A DNA stretch of 64,000 bases, from assembly GCF_006874585.1 (NCBI RefSeq), contig NZ_CP029761.1:3359001-3423000 (forward strand), read 5' to 3'. A program made the position numbers and the translations under genes. The stretch comes from Sphingomonas sp. IC081. Its GTDB lineage: Bacteria > Pseudomonadota > Alphaproteobacteria > Sphingomonadales > Sphingomonadaceae. The notes below the pieces were generated by a model that saw only the letters and a list, made by a program, of their open reading frames with translations, ran no database searches and was not told the DNA's origin. The number at the start of each line of letters is the position of its first letter. The stretch's first letter is position 1. Positions 48,113 through 57,169 of the stretch are shown here, one piece after another.

Positions 48113-51100
48113 TCATTCGGCAGCGATCGGCTGCGGCAAGGGATCGTGGCCATGGTCCAGTCCGTGCCCGGCCGCGTGCGCGTGGTGGGGCTCGAAGGTC
48201 AGCAGCTTGCGCCGCAGCCACGGCCCGATCCGCTTTTCGAAACCATCGGCCAGACTGAAGGCCGCCGGCACGATGACCAGCGTCAGCATCGTCGAGAGCA
48301 CCAGGCCGCCGATCACCACCAGTCCCATCGGCGCGCGGAACGCCCCGTCGCCCGAAAGCGAGAGTGCGGTCGGGATCATGCCGGCGGTCATCGCCACGGT
48401 GGTCATGATGATCGGCTGCGCGCGCTTGTGCCCGGCGTCCATGATCGCCGCGAGCTTGTCGACCCCCTTCTCCATCTCCTCGATGGCAAAGTCGATCAGC
48501 AGGATCGAGTTCTTGGCAACGATGCCGAGCAGCATCAGGATACCGATGTAGACCGGCATCGAGATCGGCTGCCCCACCGCCGCCAGCGCCAGCAGGCCGC
48601 CCAGCGGTGCCAGCAGGAGCGAGGCCATGTTCACCAGCGGCGAGACAAACCGCTTGTAGAGCAGCACCAGCACCGCAAAGACCAGCATGATGCCGCTGAT
48701 CACCGCGATGATGAAGTTCATGATCATCTCGCCCTGCCACTTGTCCTCGCCCACCGGCGCGTTCGAGACGCCCAGCGGCAGGTTCTTCATGATCGGCAGG
48801 TTCTGGATCTTCTCCATGATCGGGCCCTTGACCTGGCCTTCGCCAAGGTCGGCACCCACGAAGATGCGGCGCGACTGGTTGTAGCGCTGGATCTGCGTCG
48901 GCCCGGCGCCGAAGCGGATTTCGGCGACCCGCTTGAGCGGCACCGAGCCGCCGCTGGCGGTCGTCACCGGCAGGTTCTCGATCGTCGAGAAGTCACGGCG
49001 ATCGGCACGGTCAAGAATCACGCGGATCGGCACCTGGCGGTCCGAGAGCGAGAACTTGGCCGCATTCTGGTCGATCTCGCCCAGCGTGGCGATCCGGATC
49101 GTCTGGCTGAGCGCGGCAGTGGTGACGCCAAGCTGGGCCGCAAGGTCGGTACGCGGCACGATCACCAGTTCCGGACGCTGGAGGTCGGCGGCGATGCGCG
49201 GGGCGACAACGCCGGGGATCGTGCGCATCTGCTCCACGAGCGTCTGCGCGGTCTTGTTGAGCAGCACCGAATCGCTGCCCGAAAGCATGACCGAGATGTC
49301 GCGTCCGCTGCCGAAGCCGCCCGACTGGGTGGCAAAGCTCACGCGGGCGTCGGGGAAGGCCTGGAGCACCGGCGCCATGCGGCGCTCGAACTCGATGCTG
49401 CTGGCCTCGCGCTCGTCGGCGGGCTTGAGCGCGATGTAGAGCGTTGCCCTTGCCTCGCGCGACGCCTCGAGGATGTGCTTCACCTCGCTCTGGCCTTCGA
49501 GCAGCCGCGTCACGCGGTGCGCGACCTTGGCGGTATCCTCGATCGTGGTGCCGGGGACCAGCTCGATGTTGACGCGGCTGGTATCGTTGTTGGTGTTCGG
49601 ATTGAACTGCTGCGGCAGCCCCGCAAGCAGCGCGAACGTGACGACCAGCGCATAGATGCCCATGCAGAAGGCATAGAAGCGGTGATCGTGCATGCGGGCG
49701 ATCACGCGGTCGGTGAAATAGCGATACCAGCGGCCGAAAGCGCCCACGAACCACGCCAGCCAGCGCAGCACGAAGCCGAGGACATAGATCGCCACGGGAA
49801 TGCCCAGCGGCGCGGCCACCGCGGCCAGCACAAAGGCCGCACCCTTGAGACCAAGCGCCCCCAGCCCCTTCTGCACGCCGAGGAAGACCAGCGTCGCCAG
49901 TCCGCCGCCGGCCGCCAGCAGGGCGACAAAGGCAAGCGCGGCGCAGACCGGATACCACCAGCGCAGCGGCTGGCGCACCAGAGCAGCCTTGCGGCGATGC
50001 GCCTCGCGGCTGTCGAGCGTCCAGGCGAGGACCTTCATGTAGAAGTCCATGGCCTTGCCGCCGCCATGCTCGGCATGGCCGTGCGCCTTGAGGAAGTAGG
50101 CCGCGACCATCGGCGTGATGAGACGCGCGACGGCAAGGCTCATCAGCACGGCCACCACCACGGTGAAGCCGAAGGGCTTGAAGAACTGGCCCGAGATGCC
50201 CGGCATCAGGCCCACCGGCAGGAACACCGCGACGATCGAGAACGTGGTGGCGACAACCGCCAGCCCGATCTCGTCGGCGGCGTCGATCGAGGCCTGGTAG
50301 GCCGACTTGCCCATGCGCATGTGGCGCACGATGTTCTCGATCTCGACGATCGCGTCATCGACCAGCACCCCTGCCACCAGGCTCAGCGCCAGCAGCGAGA
50401 GGAAGTTCAGCGTGAAGCCGAGCATGTCCATGAACCAGAACGTCGGGATCGCCGAAAGCGGGATCGCGATCGCCGAAACCAGCGTCGCCCGCCAGTCGCG
50501 CAGGAAGAAGAAGACGATGATGATCGCCAGCACCGCGCCCTCGACCAGCGCCTCCATCGAGCTGGTGTACTGGCCCTTGGTATAGTCGACGTCGGAGAAC
50601 AGCCGGGTGATGTGGATGCCCGGGTTGTCCTTCTTGATCTTGTCGATCGCCTTCATCGCCTCGTTGTAGACGGTGAGGTCCGAGGCGCCGAGCGAGCGGC
50701 TGAACCCGAAGGTCACCACCTCGCGCCCGTTCAGGCGGGCGATGCGCGTGGGTTCGGAATAACCGTCGTAGACGTGCGCGATATCGGCAAGCTTGATCTG
50801 GCGGCCGCTGCCCAGGTTGATGCGGGTCTGCGACAGCGCATAGGCATTGCGCGCATTGCCGAGCACGCGGACCGACTGGCGCGAACCGGCGATCTCCGCC
50901 TGGCCGCCCGCGGCATCGGTGTTGACCTGGCGCAGCACGGTGTTGACGTCGCTGGCGGTGACGCCGAGCGCGACCATGCGCTGCGGATCGACGACAACCC
51001 GCATCTCGCGGTCGACGCCGCCGTTACGCTCGACCGAGGCCATGCCCTCGATCGCCAGCAGGCGCTTGGCGATGGTATCGTCGACGAACCAGGAGAGCTG

Positions 51101-51562
51101 CTCCATGGTCATGTCGTCGGCGCTGACCGAGAAGTAGGCGAGTTCGGTGCTGTTGGCCTCGAGCTTGGTCACGACCGGTTCGAGGATGCCTTGCGGCAAC
51201 TGGCCGCGCACCTGGTCCACCGCGTTCTTGATCTGGTTGGTGGCGACGTCGGGATCGGTGCCGATCGAGAACAGCACCACGGTCAGCGAATTGCCTTCCG
51301 AGGCGGTGGACTGGATCTCCTCCACCCCCGGGACCGAACGCACCGCCCCTTCGACGATCTGGGTGATCTGCGTCTCGATCTCGGTCGGGGCCGCGCCCGG
51401 CTGCGAGATGCTGACCCGCACGCCCGGGAACTGGATGTCGGGCATGTTGTTGACGTCCATGCGCATGAACGCAACGACGCCCGCGATCATCACAGCGATG
51501 AAAAAGACGATGGGAATGATCGGATTGCGGATCGACCAGGCCGAGACATTGCGAAGGCTCAT
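48113..51562 (-). CDS. RND-family multidrug efflux pump (HAE1), enlarged
   Basis: A 1149-residue inner-membrane proton-driven efflux pump, longer than the roughly 1040 of AcrB/MexB types. RND landmarks are present: [28 protein letters not shown] near the start, [17 protein letters not shown] near residue 400 with the paired Asp of proton relay, and [16 protein letters not shown] near 1020. Between TM6 and TM7 (about residues 500-620) an extra segment of roughly 100 residues contains two hydrophobic runs ([34 protein letters not shown]). Its adaptor gene lies 13 bp upstream. No outer-membrane TolC-type gene is nearby. Confidence 0.92.
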   Translation of the reverse strand: MSLRNVSAWSIRNPIIPIVFFIAVMIAGVVAFMRMDVNNMPDIQFPGVRVSISQPGAAPTEIETQITQIVEGAVRSVPGVEEIQSTASEGNSLTVVLFSIGTDPDVATNQIKNAVDQVRGQLPQGILEPVVTKLEANSTELAYFSVSADDMTMEQLSWFVDDTIAKRLLAIEGMASVERNGGVDREMRVVVDPQRMVALGVTASDVNTVLRQVNTDAAGGQAEIAGSRQSVRVLGNARNAYALSQTRINLGSGRQIKLADIAHVYDGYSEPTRIARLNGREVVTFGFSRSLGASDLTVYNEAMKAIDKIKKDNPGIHITRLFSDVDYTKGQYTSSMEALVEGAVLAIIIVFFFLRDWRATLVSAIAIPLSAIPTFWFMDMLGFTLNFLSLLALSLVAGVLVDDAIVEIENIVRHMRMGKSAYQASIDAADEIGLAVVATTFSIVAVFLPVGLMPGISGQFFKPFGFTVVVAVLMSLAVARLITPMVAAYFLKAHGHAEHGGGKAMDFYMKVLAWTLDSREAHRRKAALVRQPLRWWYPVCAALAFVALLAAGGGLATLVFLGVQKGLGALGLKGAAFVLAAVAAPLGIPVAIYVLGFVLRWLAWFVGAFGRWYRYFTDRVIARMHDHRFYAFCMGIYALVVTFALLAGLPQQFNPNTNNDTSRVNIELVPGTTIEDTAKVAHRVTRLLEGQSEVKHILEASREARATLYIALKPADEREASSIEFERRMAPVLQAFPDARVSFATQSGGFGSGRDISVMLSGSDSVLLNKTAQTLVEQMRTIPGVVAPRIAADLQRPELVIVPRTDLAAQLGVTTAALSQTIRIATLGEIDQNAAKFSLSDRQVPIRVILDRADRRDFSTIENLPVTTASGGSVPLKRVAEIRFGAGPTQIQRYNQSRRIFVGADLGEGQVKGPIMEKIQNLPIMKNLPLGVSNAPVGEDKWQGEMIMNFIIAVISGIMLVFAVLVLLYKRFVSPLVNMASLLLAPLGGLLALAAVGQPISMPVYIGILMLLGIVAKNSILLIDFAIEEMEKGVDKLAAIMDAGHKRAQPIIMTTVAMTAGMIPTALSLSGDGAFRAPMGLVVIGGLVLSTMLTLVIVPAAFSLADGFEKRIGPWLRRKLLTFEPHHAHAAGHGLDHGHDPLPQPIAAE

Positions 51563-51575
51563 CGCGCGAATCCCG

Positions 51576-52793
51576 TCAGTCGGCCTTGGCGGCAGAGACA
51601 AGCTGGGGCTTGACCTTGTCGCCGTCGTTGAGGAACCCGCCGGCGCGCAGCACGACCTTCTCGCTGCCCTGCAGGCCCGACTTCACGACGATCCCCCTGG
51701 GCGTGACGATGCCGGTCTGCACCGGCTGGCGGTGCACCACGTTCCTGGCATCGACGACATAGACGAACGAGCCCTTGTCGTCGTTCTGGATCGCCGATTC
51801 CGGAAGCAGGGGCGCATCCACCGCGCCGCTGCCGATGGCCGCGCTGGCAAAGCCGCCGGGGCGCAGGGCCGGATTGTAGGCAAGCAGGATGCGCGCGACG
51901 CCCTGGCGGTTGTTCGGGTCGATCACCGGCGAGACCTGCCAGACATGGCCGATGAAGGTATCCTTCGAGCCGACCGGCGTCACCCGCGCTTCGGCGCCAA
52001 CGCCGATGCGCGACAGGTCATCCTCGCTGAGCTGGGCGAGCAGTTCCATCTCGCCTTCCTTGGCGAGGCGGAACAGCACCGCGCTGCCGCCGCCGACCAC
52101 CTGGCCCTGCTCGACGTTGCGTTCGAGCACGAGACCGGCCGCGGGGGCGACGATGTTGAGCCGCGCTGCCTGCGCCTGAAGCTGGCCGAGCTGCGCGCGG
52201 GCGACACGCACTTGCGCATTGGCGGAATCGCGCGTCGCGGTCAGCCGGTCGATGTCCGCTGCCGAGATGAAGCCGCGATCGACCAGCTTGAGCGCGCGGT
52301 CGAGGTTGGCCTGGGCGAGACGGGCATCGGCCTGGGCCACCGAGATCTGCGCGGACTGCCCGGCCTGCTGCTGGGTCTGCACCGAACGGTCGACCACCGC
52401 GAGAACCTGGCCCTGACGGACCCAGTCACCCGGCTCGACCAGGACCGAGCGGACCTGCCCGCCCTCGCCGACCGAACCGACCGGCATGTCGCGGCGCGCC
52501 GCCAGCGAGCCGGTGACGGAAATCTCGCCCTGCACCGGCACCCGTCCGGGCACCACCACGGTCACCGCCGGGGTCTGCGCGTCGGCATCCTTGGGGCTTT
52601 CGGCCTCGCCACCCTTGTGCACCGCGAACCAGATGCCGATCACCGCCACGGCGGCGGCAACGATGATCCAGAGCCACTTGCGCGAGGGACGCTCCTGTTC
52701 GGCATCGCCCGTCGGCGGCCCTGCCTCCAACCTGCTGTCGGACATGGCCACCTGCGCGTTCTCCCCGGAATCAATTCTGCTGTCGTAATTCAT
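51576..52793 (-). CDS. RND periplasmic adaptor (membrane fusion protein)
   Basis: A 405-residue adaptor linking the RND pump to an outer-membrane channel. One N-terminal membrane helix (about 35-53) is followed by a lipoyl-like half (GSVGEGGQVRSVLVEPGDWVRQGQVLAVVD), a helical hairpin (QTQQQAGQSAQISVAQADARLAQANLD), the second lipoyl half (LNIVAPAAGLVLERNVEQGQVVGGG) and beta-barrel/membrane-proximal domains. It is cotranscribed with the pump. The leader segment upstream of the helix, MNYDSRIDSG, is acidic. Start by ATG at 52793. Confidence 0.93.
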   Translation of the reverse strand: MNYDSRIDSGENAQVAMSDSRLEAGPPTGDAEQERPSRKWLWIIVAAAVAVIGIWFAVHKGGEAESPKDADAQTPAVTVVVPGRVPVQGEISVTGSLAARRDMPVGSVGEGGQVRSVLVEPGDWVRQGQVLAVVDRSVQTQQQAGQSAQISVAQADARLAQANLDRALKLVDRGFISAADIDRLTATRDSANAQVRVARAQLGQLQAQAARLNIVAPAAGLVLERNVEQGQVVGGGSAVLFRLAKEGEMELLAQLSEDDLSRIGVGAEARVTPVGSKDTFIGHVWQVSPVIDPNNRQGVARILLAYNPALRPGGFASAAIGSGAVDAPLLPESAIQNDDKGSFVYVVDARNVVHRQPVQTGIVTPRGIVVKSGLQGSEKVVLRAGGFLNDGDKVKPQLVSAAKAD

Positions 52794-53018
52794 CTTCACC
52801 GCAAGCCCTGCGACCGCCCCCTGAACACGCTCCGATCTGCCGCCATGGAATAGCCCCCATGCCTCATCCCTCGAACCGTGCCGCCGCACAGGCGCGAGGC
52901 ACCAAGCCACGCGCCGCCCAGCGACGGAAAAAACATGCGAAACGACATATACCTGCGACAGAAGCGAGGCAATCGACTGTCGGCCTGCGGCTAACCATGA
53001 TCGACCAGCGTCGAGCGC

Positions 53019-53288
53019 CTAGGCGGCGTGGACACATTCCGCATTGCCACGGTTGCCCTGCAAGCTGCGCCAGCAAGGCGCGAAGCCGCAGGAAGAGCGG
53101 GCCTCTTTCAAGGCGGAGCAACGCTGCTGGCGCAGCTTGCAGGGCAACCCCTACGGGGCTGGAGGCAAAAGCCGTCCCTTCGGCGTCGGCTCGGCTGGAA
53201 GTATCGACATACTCCTGCGCCTCACCTTCTTGAATCGACGGCTTTTGTCTCCAGCCGTGGCAACGCGGAATGTGTCCACGCCGCCTAG
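53019..53288 (-). repeat. 270-bp palindromic four-stem element, copy B
   Basis: Outer stem: 53019-53052 pairs with 53255-53288 (34 bp, one mismatch), both ends CTAG. P3: 53053-53075 pairs perfectly with 53125-53147 (23 bp). Mini-hairpin CCCC-TAC-GGGG at 53148-53158. P2: 53159-53178 with 53237-53254, enclosing the conserved core at 53198-53221 with the hairpin AGTAT-CGAC-ATACT. Read on the minus strand it has the order, spacing and total length of copy A at 21877-22146, but most stem bases differ. It sits in the 613-bp gap between the RND adaptor and sciP. The rest of that gap shows no gene. Confidence 0.88.
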
Positions 53289-53341
53289 TCACCGGCGGGA
53301 AGGGCCCGGCGGCTTTAGGGAAGCGGCGGAAGTAAAACGCA

Positions 53342-53373
53342 AAACGGCGGCGAACCGGAGTTCGCCGCCGTTT
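53342..53373 (-). terminator. intrinsic terminator of sciP
   Basis: A perfect 14-bp stem (AAACGGCGGCGAAC with GTTCGCCGCCGTTT) and a 4-base loop, 34 bp past the minus-strand sciP stop and followed by TGCGTTTT on that strand. Confidence 0.85.
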
Positions 53374-53406
53374 GCATGGGCTGAGGGAGCCTGGTCAGCG
53401 TCCGGA

Positions 53407-53706
53407 TCAGTACTTCTGCTGACGCTCGTAAAGATCGCGGTAGTGCTGAATGCGCGTGACGCGCAGCCCCTGCATGCCCGACCGGTCGACCGCGCGCTGC
53501 CAGGAAGCGAACTCCTCGAGGGTAAGCTTGTAGCGTTCGCACACTTCATCGATCGTGAGCAGCCCGCCGTTGACGGCCGCGACGACTTCCGCCTTGCGGC
53601 GCACTACCCAGCGCGTGGTGTTCGGCGGCGGCAGCGAGTCGAGCGTCAGCGGCTCTCCAAGCGGCCCGATCACCTGCGCGGGACGTATCTTCTGGTTCTC
53701 GATCAT
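53407..53706 (-). CDS. sciP: SciP/DUF1153 cell-cycle regulator
   Basis: A 99-residue helix-turn-helix protein. RPAQVIGPLGEPLTLDSLPPP and NTTRWVVRRKAEVVAAVNGG followed by EEFASWQRAVDRSGMQGLR are diagnostic of SciP, which in Caulobacter binds and inhibits CtrA-dependent transcription. Sphingomonads carry CtrA too, so a similar role is likely (inference). The ATG at 53706 behind GAGGG is chosen. It overlaps by one base the stop of the upstream ORF (TGATG) and ends with a strong terminator. Confidence 0.93.
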   Translation of the reverse strand: MIENQKIRPAQVIGPLGEPLTLDSLPPPNTTRWVVRRKAEVVAAVNGGLLTIDEVCERYKLTLEEFASWQRAVDRSGMQGLRVTRIQHYRDLYERQQKY

Positions 53707-54041
53707 CAACACCCTCGTGCACCGGTGCTGCGTCCGCCGGTGACGGATGCGAAACTGACTACCCTGGACTTGCGAATGGTTAAATCATTTGGGTTAATGG
53801 TTGGTTCCCCGCCGTCATAAGCATGAATCACATTTGCCGCGGGCTTGGCAAAGCTGCCGCAACCCGGGACACGTGCCGCCGAAGGCTCGGCGTCGAGCAC
53901 CGCACGCAGATCGTGTGCAGCGAAAAGTCGGGAACGCAAGGCAAACCAGTCGATCGGAACGAAAGCCGGGATGAACTCCTCGCCGTCGCGACCAGACGCA
54001 TGCCCTGCTTTGCAGGTTTCATGTTCAAAAGCGATGTTCAT
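53706..54041 (-). CDS. hypothetical protein coupled to sciP
   Basis: A 111-residue soluble protein: MNIAFEHETCKAGHASG, then RDGEEFIPAFVPIDWFALRSRLFAAHDLRAVLDAE, which reads as a conserved helical core, and a variable tail (INPNDLTIRKSR). I recall similar short sphingomonad proteins but no function. Its stop overlaps the sciP start, so it may be cotranslated with it and part of cell-cycle control (inference). An AGGG ribosome site precedes the ATG. The last 25 residues have lower coding quality. Confidence 0.6.
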   Translation of the reverse strand: MNIAFEHETCKAGHASGRDGEEFIPAFVPIDWFALRSRLFAAHDLRAVLDAEPSAARVPGCGSFAKPAANVIHAYDGGEPTINPNDLTIRKSRVVSFASVTGGRSTGARGC

Positions 54042-54214
54042 GCGCCCTGCTTACATCAGGGGTAGTCAAAGGACGGTAAAAGCCCTCTTTACCGATTCTT
54101 TACCTTGATTAACCGTCGCACACGTCGCTTCGTCCCGCCCCGGCGTTTCCCCGTCGCCACCTGGTCGTGCAAGAACGGTAGGATTCTCGGGCATCCCGCT
54201 GTATGGGGCAGGCC

Positions 54215-55399
54215 ATGACCGCCCTTTCCGATCTTGCCGGACTGGTGGCCGGCCTCGACCCCGCCGACCTGTTCCAGCTCCCCGCGCCCGTTAACCTTCG
54301 GCGCATCGTCGTCGCCATGTCCGGCGGCGTCGACAGTTCCGTCGTCGCCGCGCTGGCCGCCGCTACCGGCGCCGAGACCATCGGCGTCACCCTCCAGCTC
54401 TACGACTATGGCGCCGCCACCGGCCGCAAGGGCGCCTGCTGCGCCGGCGACGACATCCGCGACGCCCGCGCCGTCGCCGACAGCCTCGGCATCGCCCATT
54501 ACGTCTTCGACCACGAGAGCCAGTTCCGCGAGGACGTGGTCGAGCGGTTTGCCGACGACTACATGGCCGGCCGCACGCCGATCCCCTGCATCCGCTGCAA
54601 CATGGGGCCCAAGTTCACCGACCTGCTGACGATGGCGCGCGACCTCGGCGCCGACTGCCTTGCCACCGGCCACTACGTGCGCCGCGTGATGGGTCCGGCC
54701 GGGGCGGAACTGCACCGCGCCGCCGATCCGGCGCGCGACCAGAGCTATTTCCTCTACGGCACCACCGAGGCCCAGCTCGATTTCCTGCGCTTCCCGCTGG
54801 GCGGCCTGCCCAAGACCGAGACGCGCCGGCTGGCCGAAGCCGCCGGCCTGCGCAACGCCGCCAAGCCCGACAGCCAGGACATCTGCTTCGTGCCGGACGG
54901 CGATTATGCCAAGGTCGTCACCAAGGTCCGCCCCGAAGGCAATGCCCCGGGCCCGATCGTCCATGCCCTGACCGGCGAGGAACTGGGCACCCACCGCGGC
55001 ATCATCCACTACACCGTCGGCCAGCGCCGCGGCATCGAGATCGGCGGCCAGCCCGAGCCGCTCTACGTCACCCGGATCGAGGCCGAAGGCCGCCGCGTCG
55101 TGGTCGGCCCGCGCCGCCTGCTGGGCGTTGCCGCCGCCCGCATCACCGAGACCAACCGCATCGGCCCGCTGCCCGAAGGGCCGCTGACCGCCAAGGTCCG
55201 CTCGCTGGCCAAGCCGGTAGCGATCACGCTCGACGGGCCGCTGGGCGAAGGCGCGGACACGACGATCCGCTTCCACGATCCCGAATACGGCGTTGCCCCC
55301 GGACAGGCGGCGGTGATCTATGCGGGCGACCGCGTGGTCGGCGGCGGCTGGATCGAGGGCACCACCCCGGTGGAGAGCCCCGAGCACGTGGCCGCCTGA
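54215..55399 (+). CDS. mnmA: tRNA-specific 2-thiouridylase
   Basis: A 394-residue enzyme that puts sulfur on U34 of tRNAs for Lys, Glu and Gln. The ATP pyrophosphatase motif [15 protein letters not shown] is near residue 35; catalytic Cys regions are seen in [12 protein letters not shown] and [22 protein letters not shown] and the C-terminal beta-barrel are present. It has an N-terminal extension of about 30 residues over many homologues. The ATG at 54215 is used; an in-frame ATG at 54203 is equally open. Confidence 0.95.
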   Translation: MTALSDLAGLVAGLDPADLFQLPAPVNLRRIVVAMSGGVDSSVVAALAAATGAETIGVTLQLYDYGAATGRKGACCAGDDIRDARAVADSLGIAHYVFDHESQFREDVVERFADDYMAGRTPIPCIRCNMGPKFTDLLTMARDLGADCLATGHYVRRVMGPAGAELHRAADPARDQSYFLYGTTEAQLDFLRFPLGGLPKTETRRLAEAAGLRNAAKPDSQDICFVPDGDYAKVVTKVRPEGNAPGPIVHALTGEELGTHRGIIHYTVGQRRGIEIGGQPEPLYVTRIEAEGRRVVVGPRRLLGVAAARITETNRIGPLPEGPLTAKVRSLAKPVAITLDGPLGEGADTTIRFHDPEYGVAPGQAAVIYAGDRVVGGGWIEGTTPVESPEHVAA

Positions 55400-55445
55400 G
55401 GGAAACCGGCGATGCGCGGGACTTCCTGCGCATCGCCGTCCGGCG

Positions 55446-56339
55446 TTACTGCACGCCCAGGAACGGTACCGGGCCCGATCCGCTGTAGGTCGGCAGCTTG
55501 CCGTCCCACTTCTCCACCGCGCGCATCCGCACAATCTTCGGATTGGTGCGGATCGCCTCGGCCTCGACCTGGATCGCTTTTGCATCGCCTTCGGCCTTGG
55601 CGATCCGCGCTTCGGCATCGGCCCTGGCCGTGGCGACATTGGCCTGCGCGGCGAGCGCGGCCTGTTCGTTGGCGATCTTGGCGTTGATCTGCTCGAGCAC
55701 CCGGTCGGGCACACCGATGTTGCCCGCCCAGTAGACCTGCTCGACCTCGAGCCCCACCGGCGAGAAGAACGCCTGGACCCGGCGCTGCGCGGTCTGGATC
55801 AGTTCCGCCTTGTGATCGCCGTAGATCTGCTCGACGCCCAGCTGCGCCGCGCGCTCGACGATGGCATTGCGAATCGCGTTGCGCATCGGCCCGGCAATGA
55901 TCTGGTCCATGTCGGTGCGGTAGCGCTGGAACAGGATCGGCGCCTTGCGCGGATCGATATGATAGCTCACCGCCACGTCGGCCTTGAGCGAGAGCCCGTT
56001 TTTGTCCTGGAAATTGAAGCTCTCGTCGGTCGGGCTCTGCTCGGTGGCATTGCCCGTCCAGGTATAAGTCCGCGTGAACACCGGATACTCGTAGATATGC
56101 GTGCCGGGAGGCGCGAGGTACCAGCCCACGCCCAGCGCATCGGGCGAAACCCCGCCGGCTATGTTGTTGACGCGGATGCCGACGTTGCCCGGTTGCACCC
56201 GCGCCACGCTGGACGACACCACCAGCCCCGCCGCGATCACGCCGACCACCAGGCCGCCGCGCCCGACCAGGCTGCGCAAGGCGCGCCCCAGCCCCCTCAG
56301 GCGGCGCGTGCTGTCCTGTTCGCTGTCGAGATAACCCAT
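55446..56339 (-). CDS. SPFH/prohibitin-like membrane protein (stomatin/HflC-type)
   Basis: A 297-residue membrane-anchored SPFH protein. One helix (about 27-46) is followed by the SPFH domain (VQPGNVGIRVNNIAGG, GVGWYLAPPGTHIYEYPVFTRTYTW) and a C-terminal coiled coil (QINAKIANEQAALAAQANVATARADAEARIAKAEGDA). Such proteins form membrane microdomain scaffolds or regulate FtsH. An AAGGAG ribosome site supports the ATG at 56339. It is not paired with hflK here, so it is not certainly HflC. Confidence 0.88.
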   Translation of the reverse strand: MGYLDSEQDSTRRLRGLGRALRSLVGRGGLVVGVIAAGLVVSSSVARVQPGNVGIRVNNIAGGVSPDALGVGWYLAPPGTHIYEYPVFTRTYTWTGNATEQSPTDESFNFQDKNGLSLKADVAVSYHIDPRKAPILFQRYRTDMDQIIAGPMRNAIRNAIVERAAQLGVEQIYGDHKAELIQTAQRRVQAFFSPVGLEVEQVYWAGNIGVPDRVLEQINAKIANEQAALAAQANVATARADAEARIAKAEGDAKAIQVEAEAIRTNPKIVRMRAVEKWDGKLPTYSGSGPVPFLGVQ

Positions 56340-56766
56340 CCATCTTCTCCTTGCGGGAAGAACCGCTCCCCTGTCGTTGCCGATCGACGGCAAGCAGGCA
56401 GGGCGCTGCGGCGATTGAGCCGGTGCCAGCCGGGCAGGACGCGGGAACCGCCTTGCGGCGGGGCGCCTTTTCCGGCGGCGATCGTTTGTCGGGTGGGTTC
56501 GGGGTCGACGGATGCGCGGGAACTGCCCGAAGGCAGCGCGCGCAGGCGAGGACGACGAAAGCAACAGCCAAAAATCGCTGCGTACAATGGATGCGGGAGC
56601 ATCCTGCACTGGACCTAAAGCTCAAGCCGTAACGCCGCTACACCTGCTCCTTCATGGAAATTGCCGTTTCGACAGGCATGAATCTATCGCAACCGTAGCG
56701 GCCCGCAAGGGAAACCGGATGGCAATGATTGCATTCGGCGCAACCCGATTGCAATCCTTGCACGCG
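56340..56766 (+). other. gene-free stretch
   Basis: No open frame on either strand has protein-like composition or a ribosome site. The right half (about 56650-56766) is AT-richer. No repeat or terminator is evident. Confidence 0.6.
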
Positions 56767-57138
56767 TCAGCGCGTCCAGGGCTCCAGCTGGCAGCCGCGA
56801 TCGGGGGCAAACGTCGCGGTCTGGCTGGCCAGAAGCGGCACGCTGGCCTTCACCGCATGGCCTTGCGCATCCTCGGAAAGCGAGACCAGACCAGCCACGC
56901 GGCCCAGTCTGGCCGCCGCCAGATCGCCCTTGCACGAACCGATGTCCCGCTCGGACACGAATCGGCACACGCAGCCGGTGCGCGCGGCGAACGCGGTGGC
57001 GACGATCGCCTGCCCGCGCAGCCCCGGCCAGGCCATGGCCAGCAACGCAGCCAGCACCAGCGCCGCCAGCAGCAGGGCATAGCGCAGCCACCGCGCCGAC
57101 GGCCTGTCCCCCGCCCTGTATGTTCCGGCTGTTGCCAT
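56767..57138 (-). CDS. hypothetical membrane protein, 123 aa
   Basis: A 123-residue protein with a basic N-terminus, one membrane helix (about 19-41, YALLLAALVLAALLAMAWPG) and a periplasmic domain containing two Cys pairs (RTGCVCRFVSERDIGSCKG and RGCQLEPW) that could form disulfides. Start by ATG, 32 bp from the divergent serine-hydrolase-fold gene, so the two probably share a promoter region and perhaps a process. Family not recognised. Confidence 0.7.
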   Translation of the reverse strand: MATAGTYRAGDRPSARWLRYALLLAALVLAALLAMAWPGLRGQAIVATAFAARTGCVCRFVSERDIGSCKGDLAAARLGRVAGLVSLSEDAQGHAVKASVPLLASQTATFAPDRGCQLEPWTR

Positions 57139-57169
57139 CCGTTCGCGCCTCGCACATCACACCCGCGTC

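Noticed and set aside
46805..51613. 1602-residue plus-strand open frame opposite DUF445 and the RND pump
   Set aside because: Composition is extremely rich in Arg, His, Asp and Gly with no domains; it is the antisense of well-supported genes in GC-rich DNA.
53028..53820. plus-strand open frames through the palindromic element
   Set aside because: They follow the palindrome and its flanks, lack coding composition beyond it, and differ between the two copies.
56297..56632. short frames in the gap after the SPFH gene
   Set aside because: Composition rich in Arg, Cys and Pro and no ribosome site; overlapping frames on both strands are equally open.
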